A stretch of 64,000 bases of DNA, taken from the NCBI GenBank assembly GCA_031308135.1, contig JAHLJT010008756.1:70555215-70619214 (forward strand), read 5' to 3'. Below the pieces are notes generated by a model that searched no databases, was not told the DNA's origin, and saw only the letters and a program-made list of their open reading frames with translations. The DNA is from Acheta domesticus. Lineage: Eukaryota > Arthropoda > Insecta > Orthoptera > Gryllidae. Shown in pieces: positions 33,601-46,026 of this stretch. The number at the start of each line of letters is the position of its first letter. Position 1 is the first letter of the stretch. Position numbers and translations under genes: made by a program.

Positions 33601-35180
33601 AAGAGAAAGTAACCGGCTCAATGTAAGAGGTGACCGGATATTATACTGCTTACAAACATGAATTGTTAGACTGGCTGAAGATGAAGGTTTTGTTTTTATT
33701 TCAGTACAGCGGATTTTCAAACTGATTAACAGTTTTGTCACGTTTAAGTAATTTTTATTTATGGGTCTGGGCGAGAAACCAAGTGCAGAGTTGATGAGCA
33801 AGTACATCAGGAATAATTCAACTGAAGGTGAAGCGAATTCGTTTGGAGACTTTAATGAGGGAATAAGCGGATAAACCTGCAAAATGTATGCTCGTACTAA
33901 CACAAAATACGAGGTGAATAGTAATTGTAAATCTTGTTACGTCAGTTGTACTTATGTAGTAGAAAGTGAAAGATATGGCATTGATAGTTACGAAAATGAA
34001 AATGCATTGGCACACATTTACGGTATACGATTACAATGCGTTCTAAACTTTAACTGTCCTGTGGACTTCACAATCTCTAAAAAAAAATGTGATTTGGATG
34101 AAATGCGTTATACCTTCTTTCCAAAGGCTTGCTTCATATCATTTTTAGAAGAGTGATGAAATTGTAGCTTACGAAATTGACAGCACATGCTTTGAAAAAT
34201 CAATCAGAAGAAAAGGGGCACATCGTCGTGCACTGAGTCAATGGAGTTGATAGCAAGGAAAACCATAACTCTCACGAGTTAAATAATAATATACGCTTAT
34301 TATTAGCATACTAGAATATTCCAACTTATAAAATGCATTAAACCACACTTCCGTTCACATAGGAAAATAACGGGCAATAGAATGGCACAAGCTAATGAAA
34401 CCGACGCAATGGACTATTTTCTACATTGAGGAAGAGTTTAGTTGGAGCATACACTAGTTTGTCTTGCTTACAAAATAGAAAGCACCTATAAAATTCATCC
34501 AAATAATTTGAACAATGCGCGTAATCTGTAATTACATAGATTATTGGAAAATAAAACATCAATTTTCTTGGAATCAGATACCTCCAAAGAATGTATTTTC
34601 GAATCAAAATCGATATCGACTTTTTGTATCATTAAAATAGGGGTGGCTTTGGATAATTTACACTAGAAGTAGTTAGCTCTCAGATTCCCATATGGGCCGT
34701 GTAGCTTCCATATGCCCTAGCTTTGTGTCATACACCCTTCTAGACATAATATCCTTTCCACAGAAGTATCACTATGATCTACGGTGATCTCAAAGATGTT
34801 TTAGAGTTTGAAAAGTAATATTTTTTCAGTTTATTGATTAACTTCTGTTATAAGGAAAAGAAAATGCGTTGCTTCTCTCTCTCCCTTTCAGCTGAAACCT
34901 ACAAGATCTTAATTTCGTGTATTAATTGTTTTCAACTCTACGGTCATCTTGAATCAAAAATCCCGGTCGGGGCTGGTTGGGTCCATATTCTATTGGTATT
35001 TGGTTGGCACAGAGGCAACGATTTTGTTTGTCAATATCTTTAAAAATTAACAATATTTTGTCTGATATTTTTAATAAGGTAAAAAGCACCAGTAGTGACT
35101 GTAGTTAAGAACATTTCTGAAATTTTCTGAAACTTTGGGGGTTTCAGTACAAAATTACGTTTGTAAAACTCAACGAGCGT
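33601..35180. other. Gene-free stretch
   Basis: No family recognised. A 90-codon frame at 33884-34156 (plus) contains several Cys but no known motif. Confidence 0.45.
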
Positions 35181-35182
35181 TT

Positions 35183-35250
35183 AAGATCGGACCTCCCGGT
35201 TAGAGGCACTGCAGTGACATCAGTTGATGCACTGAGCCACCTCTCCCTCG
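35183..35250 (-). mobile_element. SINE family 1 head fragment
   Basis: On the minus strand GAGAGGTGGCTCAGTGCATC, then CACTGCAGTGCCTCTAACCG and GGGAGGTCC match the tRNA-like head of family 1 (for example the copy ending at 43455). The SINE body is absent, so only the head remains. Confidence 0.65.
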
Positions 35251-35576
35251 CGAACCAACCCGTACACGCGTGGCTGCTGCGGGAAGGGTCAGCATCGGGA
35301 CGGGGCAGTGAGGTGGGGCGGGACTGCGGCGGGACACGGGGAGGACGCGGTGTCACAAGCCGCAGACCGTAGGAATACTGCAGCATAGAAATGTGCTCAC
35401 TGCTCGGTAATTTCCCGGTAAATAAGACTTTCTACGAATAAATTTAAAATATTCAACTATGAATAAATCGCAATTGCACAACATATTAATAACACAGACG
35501 AGAAACATTAATTTCCATCCAAACACTTGGTTAAACGATTCATAAGATACAATACTAGCGTACACAACGTTCCCCA

Positions 35577-36300
35577 AGCTTTCGATAGACCAGGGCATCA
35601 TGGGAAGGCCCAGTCGTCATCCCAACCATGCGCGGAGTCAGAGTGGCTGGGATGAGCAGAGGGAAGGATGTTGCGGGGCGGCAAACTGCAGAGGGAACAA
35701 AGCTTATAAAACTGACGATAAATTGTTATTTCACTAAAAAATTATGAAGAAGGAAGAACCACCAAAGCAGTGATTCCTTCGAAGTTTCAAAAAAGACAAG
35801 AGGGCAGTAATAGTGCAACTACTAGTTCAAACATAACGTAGATATAAGTGATGGTGAATTGAAATGTATCATCATATTTTAACATAATCTAACTTAATCT
35901 GTAACGCCCGTTTTTGTCGTTGTACTTCCTCTCTCTCAAAGTTAGGTGTATCTTGACTTGGGTTGCAATGATCGATATCTCTTAGTTGACCCCAGATGGA
36001 TTACAGGGTTCCCATTTAATTTTGTCTCCCAATATAAATAAAATATTTTGGTATCTCATGTCATTCGAGCATAAATTGTCAGAAGATTACATTTGCTGTA
36101 ATCTTGGACATTTTTCCCGATATAACATATTAACAATCATATGAAGGAGAAACGTACACGTGCATCGAAGCGCCTGGTGCCATATCGGATTCAAAAGATG
36201 CCATACACGCTTACACAATCCGCCTCAGGCTTTCGATAGACCGGGCCATCTCCCGCGGGGGCACCCAGTCGTGAACCCCGACCGGCGCGGCGCGGTGCCG
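35577..36300. repeat. Pair of related segments (CTTTCGATAGACC)
   Basis: AGCTTTCGATAGACCAGGGC (35578) and GGCTTTCGATAGACCGGGCC (36229) begin two segments of about 65 bp that also share CCCAGTCGT and a GCGCGG-type end. They look like two copies of a small dispersed repeat, the second absorbed in a CpG island. Between them the sequence is A+T-rich with nothing else seen. Confidence 0.5.
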
Positions 36301-36444
36301 CACGCGTGGCCGGGCCGGGCCGAGCAGAGCCGGGGCGTGTGGCGTTGCGGGCCATGGGCCGCCCGCCCGTCTCTGAGATGCGGCGCCGGATAAGCGGCGC
36401 CTGTGAAGAGGCCTGTGATTGGTTCCGCGACGGTGGAGGCGGCG

Positions 36445-36482
<38 letters not shown>

Positions 36483-36600
36483 TGGGGAGGCTTGCAGCCT
36501 GGTCCCGGATCTCGCTGCCTTCCTGCTGCCGCCGCCGCGTCGCCGCCGTGCAGGCGCCACCGCCCCCAACCGTCAGGTGCTGCGGCCTCAGATAGAGGGC
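36215..36600. other. CpG-rich island 6 with (GGC)n
   Basis: CpG-dense block with a GGC trinucleotide run at about 36440-36482. The Ala- and Gly-rich frames across the run are shadows of the repeat. Composition suits a promoter-type island. Confidence 0.55.
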
Positions 36601-37899
36601 TTCGCTCGCGAATTTTGTATGGGACCCTGTTTGCTTTTTATTGGATACCAGTGTAGGCTGGCGTCTCAGGCGGCAGGTACTTTCATGTTGACAATCTTTG
36701 TATACTACCTAAGTTCATTTTAAAAATATTTTTTAACAACAAAGCTGCCTGCCTCTCTTATTCTCAGCAACAGAGTGTTACATGAAAAAGTGTCGATAGA
36801 AGTACATTTAAAAAAAAAGGTTTCCATTGCATTAGATCTATCGATTACAGCTATCTTATACATTAGAGCTGTCCATTACATCAGAGCTCTCAGTCCATTA
36901 CAGTATAGCTATCGACAATATAATGAAAAGTTATAGCCAATAAAATAAATCAAGATCTAAGAATTTGCGGAAAGGCAGTTTAGTAATCCACAGCGTCTCA
37001 GCACTTAAGGTGCCATAAAACTCATAAAATCACCTATTTTCTAGAATTGTTACGGAAACGTTTAGAAAGATTGGCTAAAAATAAAGTAAATCGATTCTCC
37101 TCGTCATGAGTAATCTAATGATACCACCTCCATTAGTGGTTTTAAAATACTCCAAAATTGTTTTATGTCTTAAACTCACCTCTCCAAGAACTAAGAAAAT
37201 GTTCTATTTATTTTCAAGGTTCTAAGACAAGAATGTTCTAAGGCAAGGGTGTTTTGAAAACAAGTAACTAGAAGAATAAAATTTGATTACCTGAATTCAT
37301 AATTAAAGTAGTTATGAATCCGTTAATTACAATTTTATTTCAATGACATTGGAGGAAGTCATTTACTTGTAAATGAACAAGAAGTATCTTCTTTCGCGAT
37401 ATCAGAAACCTACAATAAGGCTTTTGTGCCAAAACTCGATTTAATATTGATAAATGCTTATAAGAGTGTGTTGCTTATTGCGCTTTGTTGCTATAATTTT
37501 TAAACAGATCGTTGAATACAGAATTTTAAATTTTGTTTGTGAATATAGTGCTGAAAAATCAACCTTCTAATTATTTGCGTTCCAAAGCTACATGCTGGAT
37601 AAGGTGTTGTGACATTCGTCCAAAAATTATTTCTAGACTTTCTTTTATTTCTTACATTAGCATTATTCCATCCGTTCATTACTTCCTCCCTTTTTCTCCC
37701 TATTCGTTTTTCTATATAATACTTTACAATCTCCATTGGACTATTTTACTACTGAGTAGTTAAAATAAACTAATTACATTACAATCTTGTTTCTAATTCG
37801 CCATTCGTTCTATTGATGCTAATCGCCGAAGATAACCATTCAAAGCGTTTGCTTACAAACATATCGTCTCACAATCAACATCACTCGCACGGGGTCAGC
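36601..37899. other. A+T-rich gene-free stretch
   Basis: Nothing recognised. Repeated ATTAGAGCT/ATCAGAGCT-like strings at 36830-36910 form a tiny local repeat. Confidence 0.5.
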
Positions 37900-38230
37900 C
37901 GCATCTGGAAGTGGGCCGTACGTTTTCGCACGGTCCATCTCGTGTTCCGAAACCCACTATGTTGTGGGCGATACGATGCATCTGTTCCCGAACGCCGCCT
38001 CGCCGCCCAACCTGCCGTCGCGGCACTCCCCCGACCCTTCCCGTCTCCTCGCTCGTAGATTTCGCATTCCGTAGATCCTTAACTTCCCGTGACAAGTTGC
38101 CCGGTCGCCCCCTGTCCCTCCTGTCGCATTACAGATGGTAAACCGTGAAAGGAAGACTCGTAGGTGAGATGAATCTCTTCGTGAGTTTTCCGAGGCCCCG
38201 CTACGGCGAGAAACCGGGAAATAACATATT
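37900..38230. other. GC-rich segment 7
   Basis: Moderately GC- and CpG-rich. It starts with the hairpin GGCCGTACGTTTTCGCACGGTCC. A good-looking 3' splice signal ends at 38134. Confidence 0.4.
38135..38163 (+). CDS. Speculative 29-nt microexon
   Basis: A pyrimidine-rich tract (CCCCCTGTCCCTCCTGTCG) ends in CATTACAG, followed by 29 nt starting ATG and then GTGAGA, a fair donor. Only one phase is open; it reads MVNRERKTR. There is a branch-point-like CCTTAAC about 55 nt upstream. Splice signals this short occur by chance, and no neighbouring exon is known. Confidence 0.2.
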
Positions 38231-40103
38231 GCCAGGTCTTTTATCATTCCGGTTCCTCTCCAGTGCGCGAATTGCGTACGTTATATCACATTGCGGTGCA
38301 TAGATAAAACCGCTTAAATTTGTCTCGGTTAATAAATGTCCTTCGTCTTTTTTTCACGCTGTATTCCCCGGTATTTTGTAAGATGTTCCAGCCTCAGAGC
38401 AGTGACAAGTGCGTTTCTCGGATCTGTGACTCTCTTCTTGTTGCGCCAATTCCATTAGATGGTAAAGAAATGGTGGAGGTGGTTTACCGTTCGTCGGCTC
38501 TGGTAGATCTCGGCGAGTGTCCTGTTGGAGGTCAGAGGTCGCTAGATGTCGCTTCTCTAGTTGACAGTGCGATTTATTACTCAGAACACAGGTTATGTTT
38601 CAGGTTGGAACTCCGAGCGTAGAGGTTTGCGTCACAATTCACTCAAAATACTAAATTTTAGCTTCGGTTCTGGTTTTACCTCCGTAAGAAGTTATGATCT
38701 GTCTAAAACAGGTATTTTTATATTATTACACATTTTTGCTACCTGTGGCTTTAACCATGAAGACGAATTTTAAGTGATACGGAAATTACAGCTCTGCAGG
38801 GAGTGGGTTCAATAGGTGCTGAAATTTTTACTGTTTTCAGATATAGTAATAAAGTTCAAATGTTTATGTCAATTTTAAATATTCAACTCTTCATATTTGT
38901 TAGTTATTTGTAATCAAAATGAGCATAAAGTTGCTAATTTCTAAAATCAAAGCTTTGTTGCAGTAAAGTGAATTGTTACATCAAATCTACGAAGATTTTT
39001 ACACAATACATGAATAGAATCTGCCCCACAACAATGTTAATCCATTTGCCTCGTTGAGAGAAACCAAATGAGCTATTAATTGCATCTGTAGGTGCGGTAT
39101 GTCGCTCGAAATACGTTTTAGTTGCTTAAAAAACGAAAAAACACACATTTTTGGAGAAATTTCTTACAATGTTCAGAATGTATCTGCAAAAATATCCTGA
39201 AGACCCCAGAAGGAGACCAATAAGAGAAGGAGACCAATTCGAATGACACCTTATTTGTCTTTATTGATGGACGGAAGTGGTCTTGATATACATCTACGTT
39301 ATATTCACTGCAACAGTTCTTTACATACCAAGAGTTCCCGAATTCCTACTATCTAACGAAGCCCCACGAACCTGTCATATGGCTGGAACTACTTCATTTT
39401 AAGTGCAAATTGGTAATTAGCAATAAAGATTGATAAAATGCGCAATGTAATTTAAAATGACCTCATGACATGGAAGTACTAGTTAATAAGATTAGGAATA
39501 CAGTACAATAATGGAAATTCACTCATGGATACTAATATTGTCATGCATCTGAAACACAAAGAGAATTCTTATTCTTGCTATAGAGGCGAATAGAACAGCA
39601 ATTACTTCACATATCCGGAGACGAATATAAAGACAAAACCGAGTATCGATTGTCAAAAATACTACGTCCCCGTGAATGTAGAGTTAAGTGTGATAGAAAT
39701 TATTTATTTTTCATTTTATTACTCATTTTAAGGATATGCTATCAAAAAAATATCTTTGGGAAAGTCATTCCCCATAGTTAATAGAAGACCAACCAACCGG
39801 CAGGGTGGCTATGAAATAACTTCACTATTTGTTACTATTGAAACGACATCTGCTGGGACAATACGGTAGTTTTCGCGCCTTTTAATTCGATTATTTGAAT
39901 TCGTAGTTATATCGTTAATCATTTATTTTAATTTATTTGTATCCTTGTTTGGCATTCTTACCTTCCAAGGTTTTCAATCTCACTATTTTTTATGTAAATT
40001 ATATGATACAGTGTACTTCTGAGGTTACCTCAGAAAGCGACATCTTAATATTCCACTACAAATACATTCCAGATGCATGAATTGATTTTCACAATAACAA
40101 TAT

Positions 40104-40105
<2 letters not shown>
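38231..40105. other. Gene-free stretch
   Basis: No family recognised. A frame with ATG at 38382 and stop at 38620-38622 looks somewhat protein-like but has no motif and no firm splice signals; the rest is A+T-rich. Confidence 0.4.

Positions 40106-40108
<3 letters not shown>

Positions 40109-40146
<38 letters not shown>
40109..40146. repeat. (TA)n microsatellite
   Basis: About 19 uninterrupted TA units. Confidence 0.98.
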
Positions 40147-40149
<3 letters not shown>

Positions 40150-40317
40150 GTTGTTACCTATTAATTATTTAATTTTGTTAATTGTTATTATGCGATAATT
40201 GAGGAGGGTGTAGTTAGTCCTCAGAATGGCATGAGCTAATTCATAGGGAAGAATAAGAAGAGGTTCCGATATTAAAATATTTTGTCCTGGGACAGCACTG
40301 AATTGTGGCGTAAAAAT

Positions 40318-40660
40318 TGATCTGTCTGCCAGTCCACCATTCCGCCTGTCCGTCTAGTCATCTGTCCGTCTGCTTGTCTCATCAGTATGGGACTATAATT
40401 GAAGCTCGATTAGGAGTACCTTTTCAAAACAGATTCCCTTCTCCACAGTTCTTTAGTGTTCATAAGTGCGGTTTTATTTTTCGGAATCCACGAACTACTT
40501 TCAATAATTGTTCTGTTCACACTTTAAATAATTTCCCCAATAGTTTCATTATTGAAACAGAGTTCTTACTGTAATCATTTACGATCATTATAATAATAAT
40601 TATTATGATAATTATTATTATAATTATTATTATTACTATTATTATTTAGAAAAATCTCTA
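40318..40660. repeat. CTGTCYGTC-like run and (ATT)n-rich sequence
   Basis: 40318-40382 holds degenerate CTGTCTGCC/CTGTCCGTC units that resemble the reverse complement of the minisatellite at 48405. 40585-40660 is an ATT/AAT-rich simple repeat. The sequence between them is unassigned. Confidence 0.7.
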
Positions 40661-41385
40661 AATCGGGGAAACAATGACTTCAAAAGACCTTATTAATAAT
40701 AATAATAATTCACTAATTAATAAAAATAACGATTTACTAACCACTAACTAACTTCAATTAAACTACGATTCAACTTCCGAAATATGGATGGGCTGGTGTA
40801 TGAAGGTACGAAAAAATAAAGTGAAGAGGCGCAGGGTAGAAGGGAAGCACGGAGAGGAATGGACATTTGAGTGGTATGAAATGCGGGCAGATAACCAGTT
40901 ATACGTTCAAGTGGAAATCAGACGTATGAGCCGAAAGAGACCGCTAGCAACAGTTGAGAATGACACACAGATTGGTGCCGGTGTAAGGTTCAGTCAGTAC
41001 GAAAAAATACTGATATTTGTATGAACATACGTCCTGAGAGGCTGTCAGACATGTCAGACTATCTGATTAATTAATAGTATGGATATTTGGCCAATTAAAA
41101 CATACTAGAAGCAGTGTCTGGTAAGGACATATGGCCGGGCGTCGGAAAAAACAGTGAAAGGAACCAACGTACCTCGGCGACGGCAAAGGTAAACATACAA
41201 TGTGGGACATAGAACAAGAATTGTATGGATGGTAAGAATGGTTCGTCAAGTATGAACTTACCGGCAGTTAAGGATGGCACAAATATATGGACAGGGGGAT
41301 CATCAAAGTTACGAAGTGACCCTATTTATCAACAACAGTTCATAATCGTGGATTGACTGATTAGCGAGTCTGGGCGCGCCAACAG
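40661..41385. other. Gene-free stretch
   Basis: Nothing recognised in this A+T-rich segment; short frames on both strands lack features. Confidence 0.45.
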
Positions 41386-41935
41386 CTAAGTTACCGTAAG
41401 TGTCGTGCATGTTTCATCGTGGGAGTGGCGGTGATTTTCCCCTGGTGGATGGAAAGATCTGCCAACCTACCCGTCGGCTTGCTCGTCGATACAAGCTCTA
41501 CACACCCGACTGGACTCCCGGAATTTTTGATAAAATAGTGCACGTGTGGGTTTCTCTAATAAACACCAGGCGAATGTCCAAACAAACGGGCGAACCCTTA
41601 GAAATAGGTCATGGATCGTGCGCGATCTTTCCTTTCTCTTTCGTGTCCTATCCTTACCCCTATCACTTACATTTACACATACTTACAGTTACATGCAGTA
41701 ACACTCTTGCCGGGAACCTGTCGGGAGATTAGAGCTAGTTTCAGCAGGGATGGTGCCCCGCTGAAGGGAAATACCTGGTTGAAGAAAAATCCGCAAGCCG
41801 ATTGGTGGGACGGTGCGGATCTCGCAGTCCATCGGAGGAAGAGCACAGCCACAACCTGAGCAAAACATACACTACCCTTACGGAAATGACCTTAGCAATT
41901 AGCGCCCCCAAAATCATCAATCAATCAAAATAGAG
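41386..41935. mobile_element. Composite of two inverted family 1 SINEs
   Basis: 41386-41482 is a SINE tail in minus orientation (CCGTAAGTG...GGAGTGGCGGTGATTTTCCC). From about 41490 the body runs in plus orientation (AACACCAGGCGAATG, CGCGATCTTTCCTTTC, ACATTTACACATACTTAC) to a tail CGCCCCCAAAATCATCAATC. The opposed pieces form an inverted composite, useful for defining the family 3' end. Confidence 0.75.
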
Positions 41936-42331
41936 ACACTTTAATAGTAGTTACGTATATTTGTGCTTTGGTGCAAAATACGACGGAAATTTTGCGTTTG
42001 CTGAACTCAAGGGTCTTTTATATAAATCGAAAACCGGAGGAATGGCGTCGATTTGGAAAACTGATTCCGCATCTGCGACATAGAATCAATATTACCAAAC
42101 ACTGATGTCATAAATTGGGTGTTAATAATAATCTCGATCAATCATCGATGGATTTTGAACGTTAATGTGTTAGCATTTGTTTTGTAACCTTTAACGTTAT
42201 ATTCGTGCGAAACATACTTCAATTCCACAATGGCCTTGTTTATTAAATTATAATTAACATTTGACTGAAAACGAAGTCACAAAATATTAAGAGTGGAGAA
42301 AACTAAACTTGAGCTCTCAGGGTCATCTTAA

Positions 42332-42575
42332 AGGTGGCTCCACACACTCGGCATTCGCCGAGCGGCGAGCTACTGTTCTCCCCGATCCCGACCAGCTGAT
42401 GTATTTGACGAATGTTCCCTCCCTTTGATGTGTCCAAAAGACCGACACGTAGTGGGTAGGGCGAGCGCCGAATGTTCGTCACTCGGCAAATAGCAAGCGA
42501 CCGATCCACACCATACTCGGGATTCGACGAGCAGTTGTTAGCTCTTCGACGAATAGCGAATGTGTGGAGTCGCCC
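42332..42575. mobile_element. 244-bp MITE with about 40-bp inverted ends
   Basis: The left end AGGTGGCTCCACACACTCGG and the right end, reverse-complemented, AGGGCGACTCCACACATTCG match and continue with CGCCGAGCGGCGAGCT against CGTCGAAGAGCT. A third, internal copy (ATCCACACCATACTCGGG) lies at about 42515. TTAA-like bases sit at both outer edges. No transposase. The superfamily is not certain. Confidence 0.75.
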
Positions 42576-42937
42576 TAAGGGCCGCGTTGCCCGTTCGCCG
42601 AAGAGTACGGCAAGAAAAGGAGTTGCAGAACAGCAGCACGTGCGTTGACCGCCTGTCCGCGTATGAAATAGTGGAAACACATAGGAAATACCGATACATG
42701 GGGATCCGCTCGGACGAGAGATAATCTGAACGAAGAAGGTCGTTCGCTTGGTTCAAACACATAAACTGAGAGAGGAACCAAAAGTTATTATTTCACATTT
42801 TAGCTTTTACAAAAGCCTCTCAGGTGACACAAATTAACCCTATCAACATTACGATTATTCTTCTACGAAACTTAATTCAACTACCTTAAGTTGAATCACC
42901 GTACGTTGAGTGTTAATGATTCCTGGCGTGTCAACTC

Positions 42938-43455
42938 TGAGGTCATTAGACCCGTAAGTGTAGCGCATGTCTATTCATCGGGAGGTGGCGGTTATCTCCC
43001 GCTGAATGACGAGATCCAGTGTCGACCTACAGCAGACCAGCGGGGGGTTCCCCTACCAGGTATCTGCCATCAGTGGGGCACCGCCCCAGCCGGGACAATC
43101 TCTAAGCCCCCGACCAGTCTTCTGGCATGTGTGGTAGTGCAGTGCATGTTAGTGTGAGTGTGTATGTAAGGGGTGAGGATAGGACAAGGAAGTGAAAGGA
43201 AAGATCGTGCGCGGTCCGTGCCCGTTTGTTAGGGTACTGCTCCGGCATTCGCCTGGTGTTGATGAGAGAAATCACGGAAAATTGCCGATGAAAGCAGCCG
43301 GCCACTAGAATTTTCCTCCAAACAGTGACTGAATTCGACCTAGCTGACAAGCTAGTGTCGAAAAATCCTGCCGTAGACGGGACTTGAACCTAGGTCCTCT
43401 CGGTCAGAGGCACTGCAGTGGCATCAGCTAATGCACAGAGCCACCTCTCCCATCA
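42938..43455 (-). mobile_element. tRNA-derived SINE, family 1, near full length
   Basis: On the minus strand the head carries GAGGTGGCTCTGTGCATTAG (box A region) and AGGTTCAAGTCCCG (box B), as in a tRNA gene read by RNA polymerase III. The body has GGCAGGATTTTTCGACACTAG, GCGAATGCCGGAGCAGTA, GATCTTTCCTTTCACTTCC and GTCCCGGCTGGGGCGGTGCC. It ends with CTTACGGGTCTAATGACC. About 520 bp; the best reference copy here. Confidence 0.88.
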
Positions 43456-43469
43456 TCGTACACCAGAGG

Positions 43470-43880
43470 CGTAGGTAGCAGGCGATAGAGGGGAGCGGTC
43501 TACCTCGGATGACACCAATTGAGGGCTCACATTATATAGAAAATTTTAAAAGTGGAATTATATAATTTTAATTATTTATTTAAAAATTATTGATTTTGAT
43601 GAAATTATAGATAAAATGGCCGCCCTTAAATATTGAAAAGTAGTTTTATAAAAAAATATGCGTTATTTAAACTGTTGTACTTCGTTTTAGATTATTTATT
43701 TAGAAAATAAATGTCAATATTACATACAGTTTTTCAATATATTACAAATAAATGTAAAGTGTGAAAATACGTGTAGTTTTATTAAATAACATATAAACTA
43801 TTCAGTAAAAGATATTTTTATAAAATATTACGGGGGTTGATATCATTAGTTTTTTACCAAGTGAAGTTACACCACTGCCG
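43470..43880. other. A+T-rich insertion remainder
   Basis: Part of the extra DNA in the first duplicated segment; nothing recognised. Confidence 0.4.
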
Positions 43881-44299
43881 TGTTCTACACATCGCAACCC
43901 ACACGAGTTCAATTTATCCACTCGCTTTAGCTGTTTGTCGAAAATAAATATACAGCAAAAATTTAAAAACGCCTGCGGTGGGTGTCAGCCACCCGCGTGT
44001 CGTCTCACCCAGGCGCCGGACGCCATCAGATCGAGCAAAAACATCGATGTTAAAAATAATCGACTTTAATACATCGATGTTTTGAAAAAATCGACATAGA
44101 AATCAAACCTCTACTTGGAAACGCGAGCGAAGTGACCCAAATATTAACCCTGTCAACATCACAATTATTCTGCTAAGCAACTTAATCCAACTACCGTAAC
44201 TTGAATCACCGTACACTAACCATCGCAACCGCCACGTGTTCCATTTATCCACTTGCTTTAGCTGTTTGTCAAAAATAAATATAAAACATAAATTTAAAA

Positions 44300-44720
44300 A
44301 CGCCCGCGGTGGGTGTCAGCCGCTCGCGTGTCCTGTGCCGGACGCCACCAGATCGAGTGACGGCGCTTCTGCGGGTGACATTCCGCGTGGTCACCGCGCC
44401 AGCGACCTTTGGGGGCTAACGGGCGACCGTCGCCGCCACCGCCGCCGCCAGCGTCGGTGCTGTCCCGAGGGCCCAGTTCGTCCTAGCGTTAACAACCCGA
44501 ATTTGTAATGCACTTATCTTTTACGCCGCTATAAACATGGGACGCGCGCTCGACAGGATTATAATTTCAGTTTTTATAGAAATACTGTTAAGATCGCGTT
44601 CCGGCGGAGACACTGCTGCTGGACGTCTGCGGTCGCATCTCCTAGTGCGGTGACCTGCTGTGTGGTACGGTACGGTGCGGTGACCGATGGTGGAAGACAC
44701 TGTTCGCGGCCAGCGGCGGG
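44300..44720. other. CpG-rich island 8
   Basis: CpG-dense (CCGTCGCCGCCACCGCCGCC) with an inverted pair GGTGAC/GGTCACC at 44365-44397 and GGTGCGGTGAC-like units near 44650 and 44673. It begins within the duplicated segment. Confidence 0.5.
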
Positions 44721-46018
44721 TGGTTTCCAAAAGTTTTTGGAATTAAAGGGCTAACGGCTCTAAAGCCAAAATGATAATTGCGAAACTCAGAAAAATGTCT
44801 AATAGTTGATAAAAAATATTGCCAGTTCTTGTAGGAAACTTATTGCTGAAAGGCTGGGCAATACCTTAATTCAAATAATGAATTCATTGTTATTCATCAC
44901 TGTTATCATTATCATTTTATCACTAATGTCATTGCTATCATTATCGTCATTGTTATCATTTGATAATTTTATAGTAATGCCAGTGATGCACCACTGCGGA
45001 CCAGGTGTGGTTAGTAAAACCTTTTAGGATGCCAAAAGTAAAAAATCTACATTTGATCGTAAAATCATGAAAATTCAAAACGGTTACTTCTTAGAAAATT
45101 TCGTGTTCTTGTTAACATGCATATTCTTTCTTTATATAATTATTAATATTAAATATATTATTTACCCATTTAATTTTATTAATATTCAAAGACGAGGAGA
45201 TAGTTAAATATGCAACGTAAACTGCTTTTGCTAAAATATAGTGCAGAACAACCAGACATTAGAAATACTATCGTGTTAGAAGTAATACAAAAGTATGTTA
45301 TCTCAATTTCTAATAAATCTGCTTGTCAAGGAAAGTGATTATAACGAAAAGACACTGTAAGATTTTAAGTGTTCTCCAAACTCTTCGTATTTCACAAACC
45401 TGAACATAAATTATCTCTTTTTACAAAATCCGCAACAGTCTACAAAATATTGACTTTATTCTCATAAGTAATTAGTTATATTGTGATACTGGCCGGTTGT
45501 TGATTCCTTCCACATAGCTTTACCTGAAAATATGATAAAGAAAATACAGTTTGCATTGTAGACAAACGAAGTGCAACATTTGCAGATATTTTACTTGTTT
45601 TTAGAAGTACTCATTCGAATTCTTCACACTATAATGATTTGTTCTAAAAATTAGTAAAATTTCTGGCAGATTACACACAATTTAAATTCATTACTGAATA
45701 TTAATTTTCGTAATTACTTTGCAAAAAAATTACTTCAGATACATATACAGAAATTTACTATGGATCGTTGCATATTATTTTATATACTTATGCTCATAGC
45801 AATAATTGTTTTGCATATTGTTCCCGATTATGATTTCTTACAGAGGAAAAATTAAAAAAGCTACTGAAAAATATTCCATTCAAACTTTATTCGATTGGGT
45901 TTCGGCAAGAAAATAGCAATCAAAAATCTAACACAGCGAATCTATCTGACATTCATTTCTCTCTGGTGGGAACTTCATGGGTGTTTTACTGCATGAACGC
46001 TTGCGTTGGATGTTTTCA
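44721..46018. other. Gene-free stretch with a TTATCA-type simple repeat
   Basis: 44885-44965 is a degenerate CATTGTTATCAT-like simple repeat. The rest is A+T-rich with nothing recognised. Confidence 0.5.
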
Positions 46019-46026
46019 GAGGAACA

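Larger units (their letters stand above)
42835..44362 (+). repeat. Segment duplicated in tandem, first copy interrupted
   Basis: The second copy, about 44150-44362, is contiguous. The first is split: its left part is at 42835-42905 (AACCCTATCAACATTACGAT against AACCCTGTCAACATCACAAT) and its right part at about 43885-44043 (CACTCGCTTTAGCTGTTTGT against CACTTGCTTTAGCTGTTTGT). Almost 1 kb, including a SINE, separates the two parts in the first copy. Confidence 0.75.

Noticed and set aside
32854..33903. Several frames of 110-210 codons on both strands across the 33-kb CpG island
   Set aside because: They are rich in Arg/Pro/Gly/Ala, overlap each other on both strands and follow the GC-rich repeats; no domain or splice logic supports them.
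36225..36723. Ala- or Gly-rich frames over the (GGC)n run
   Set aside because: Translation of a trinucleotide repeat; no conserved flanking domain.
38320..38622. 100-codon frame, ATG at 38382
   Set aside because: The peptide is somewhat protein-like, but no motif, and splice signals around it are weak; kept only as a note.
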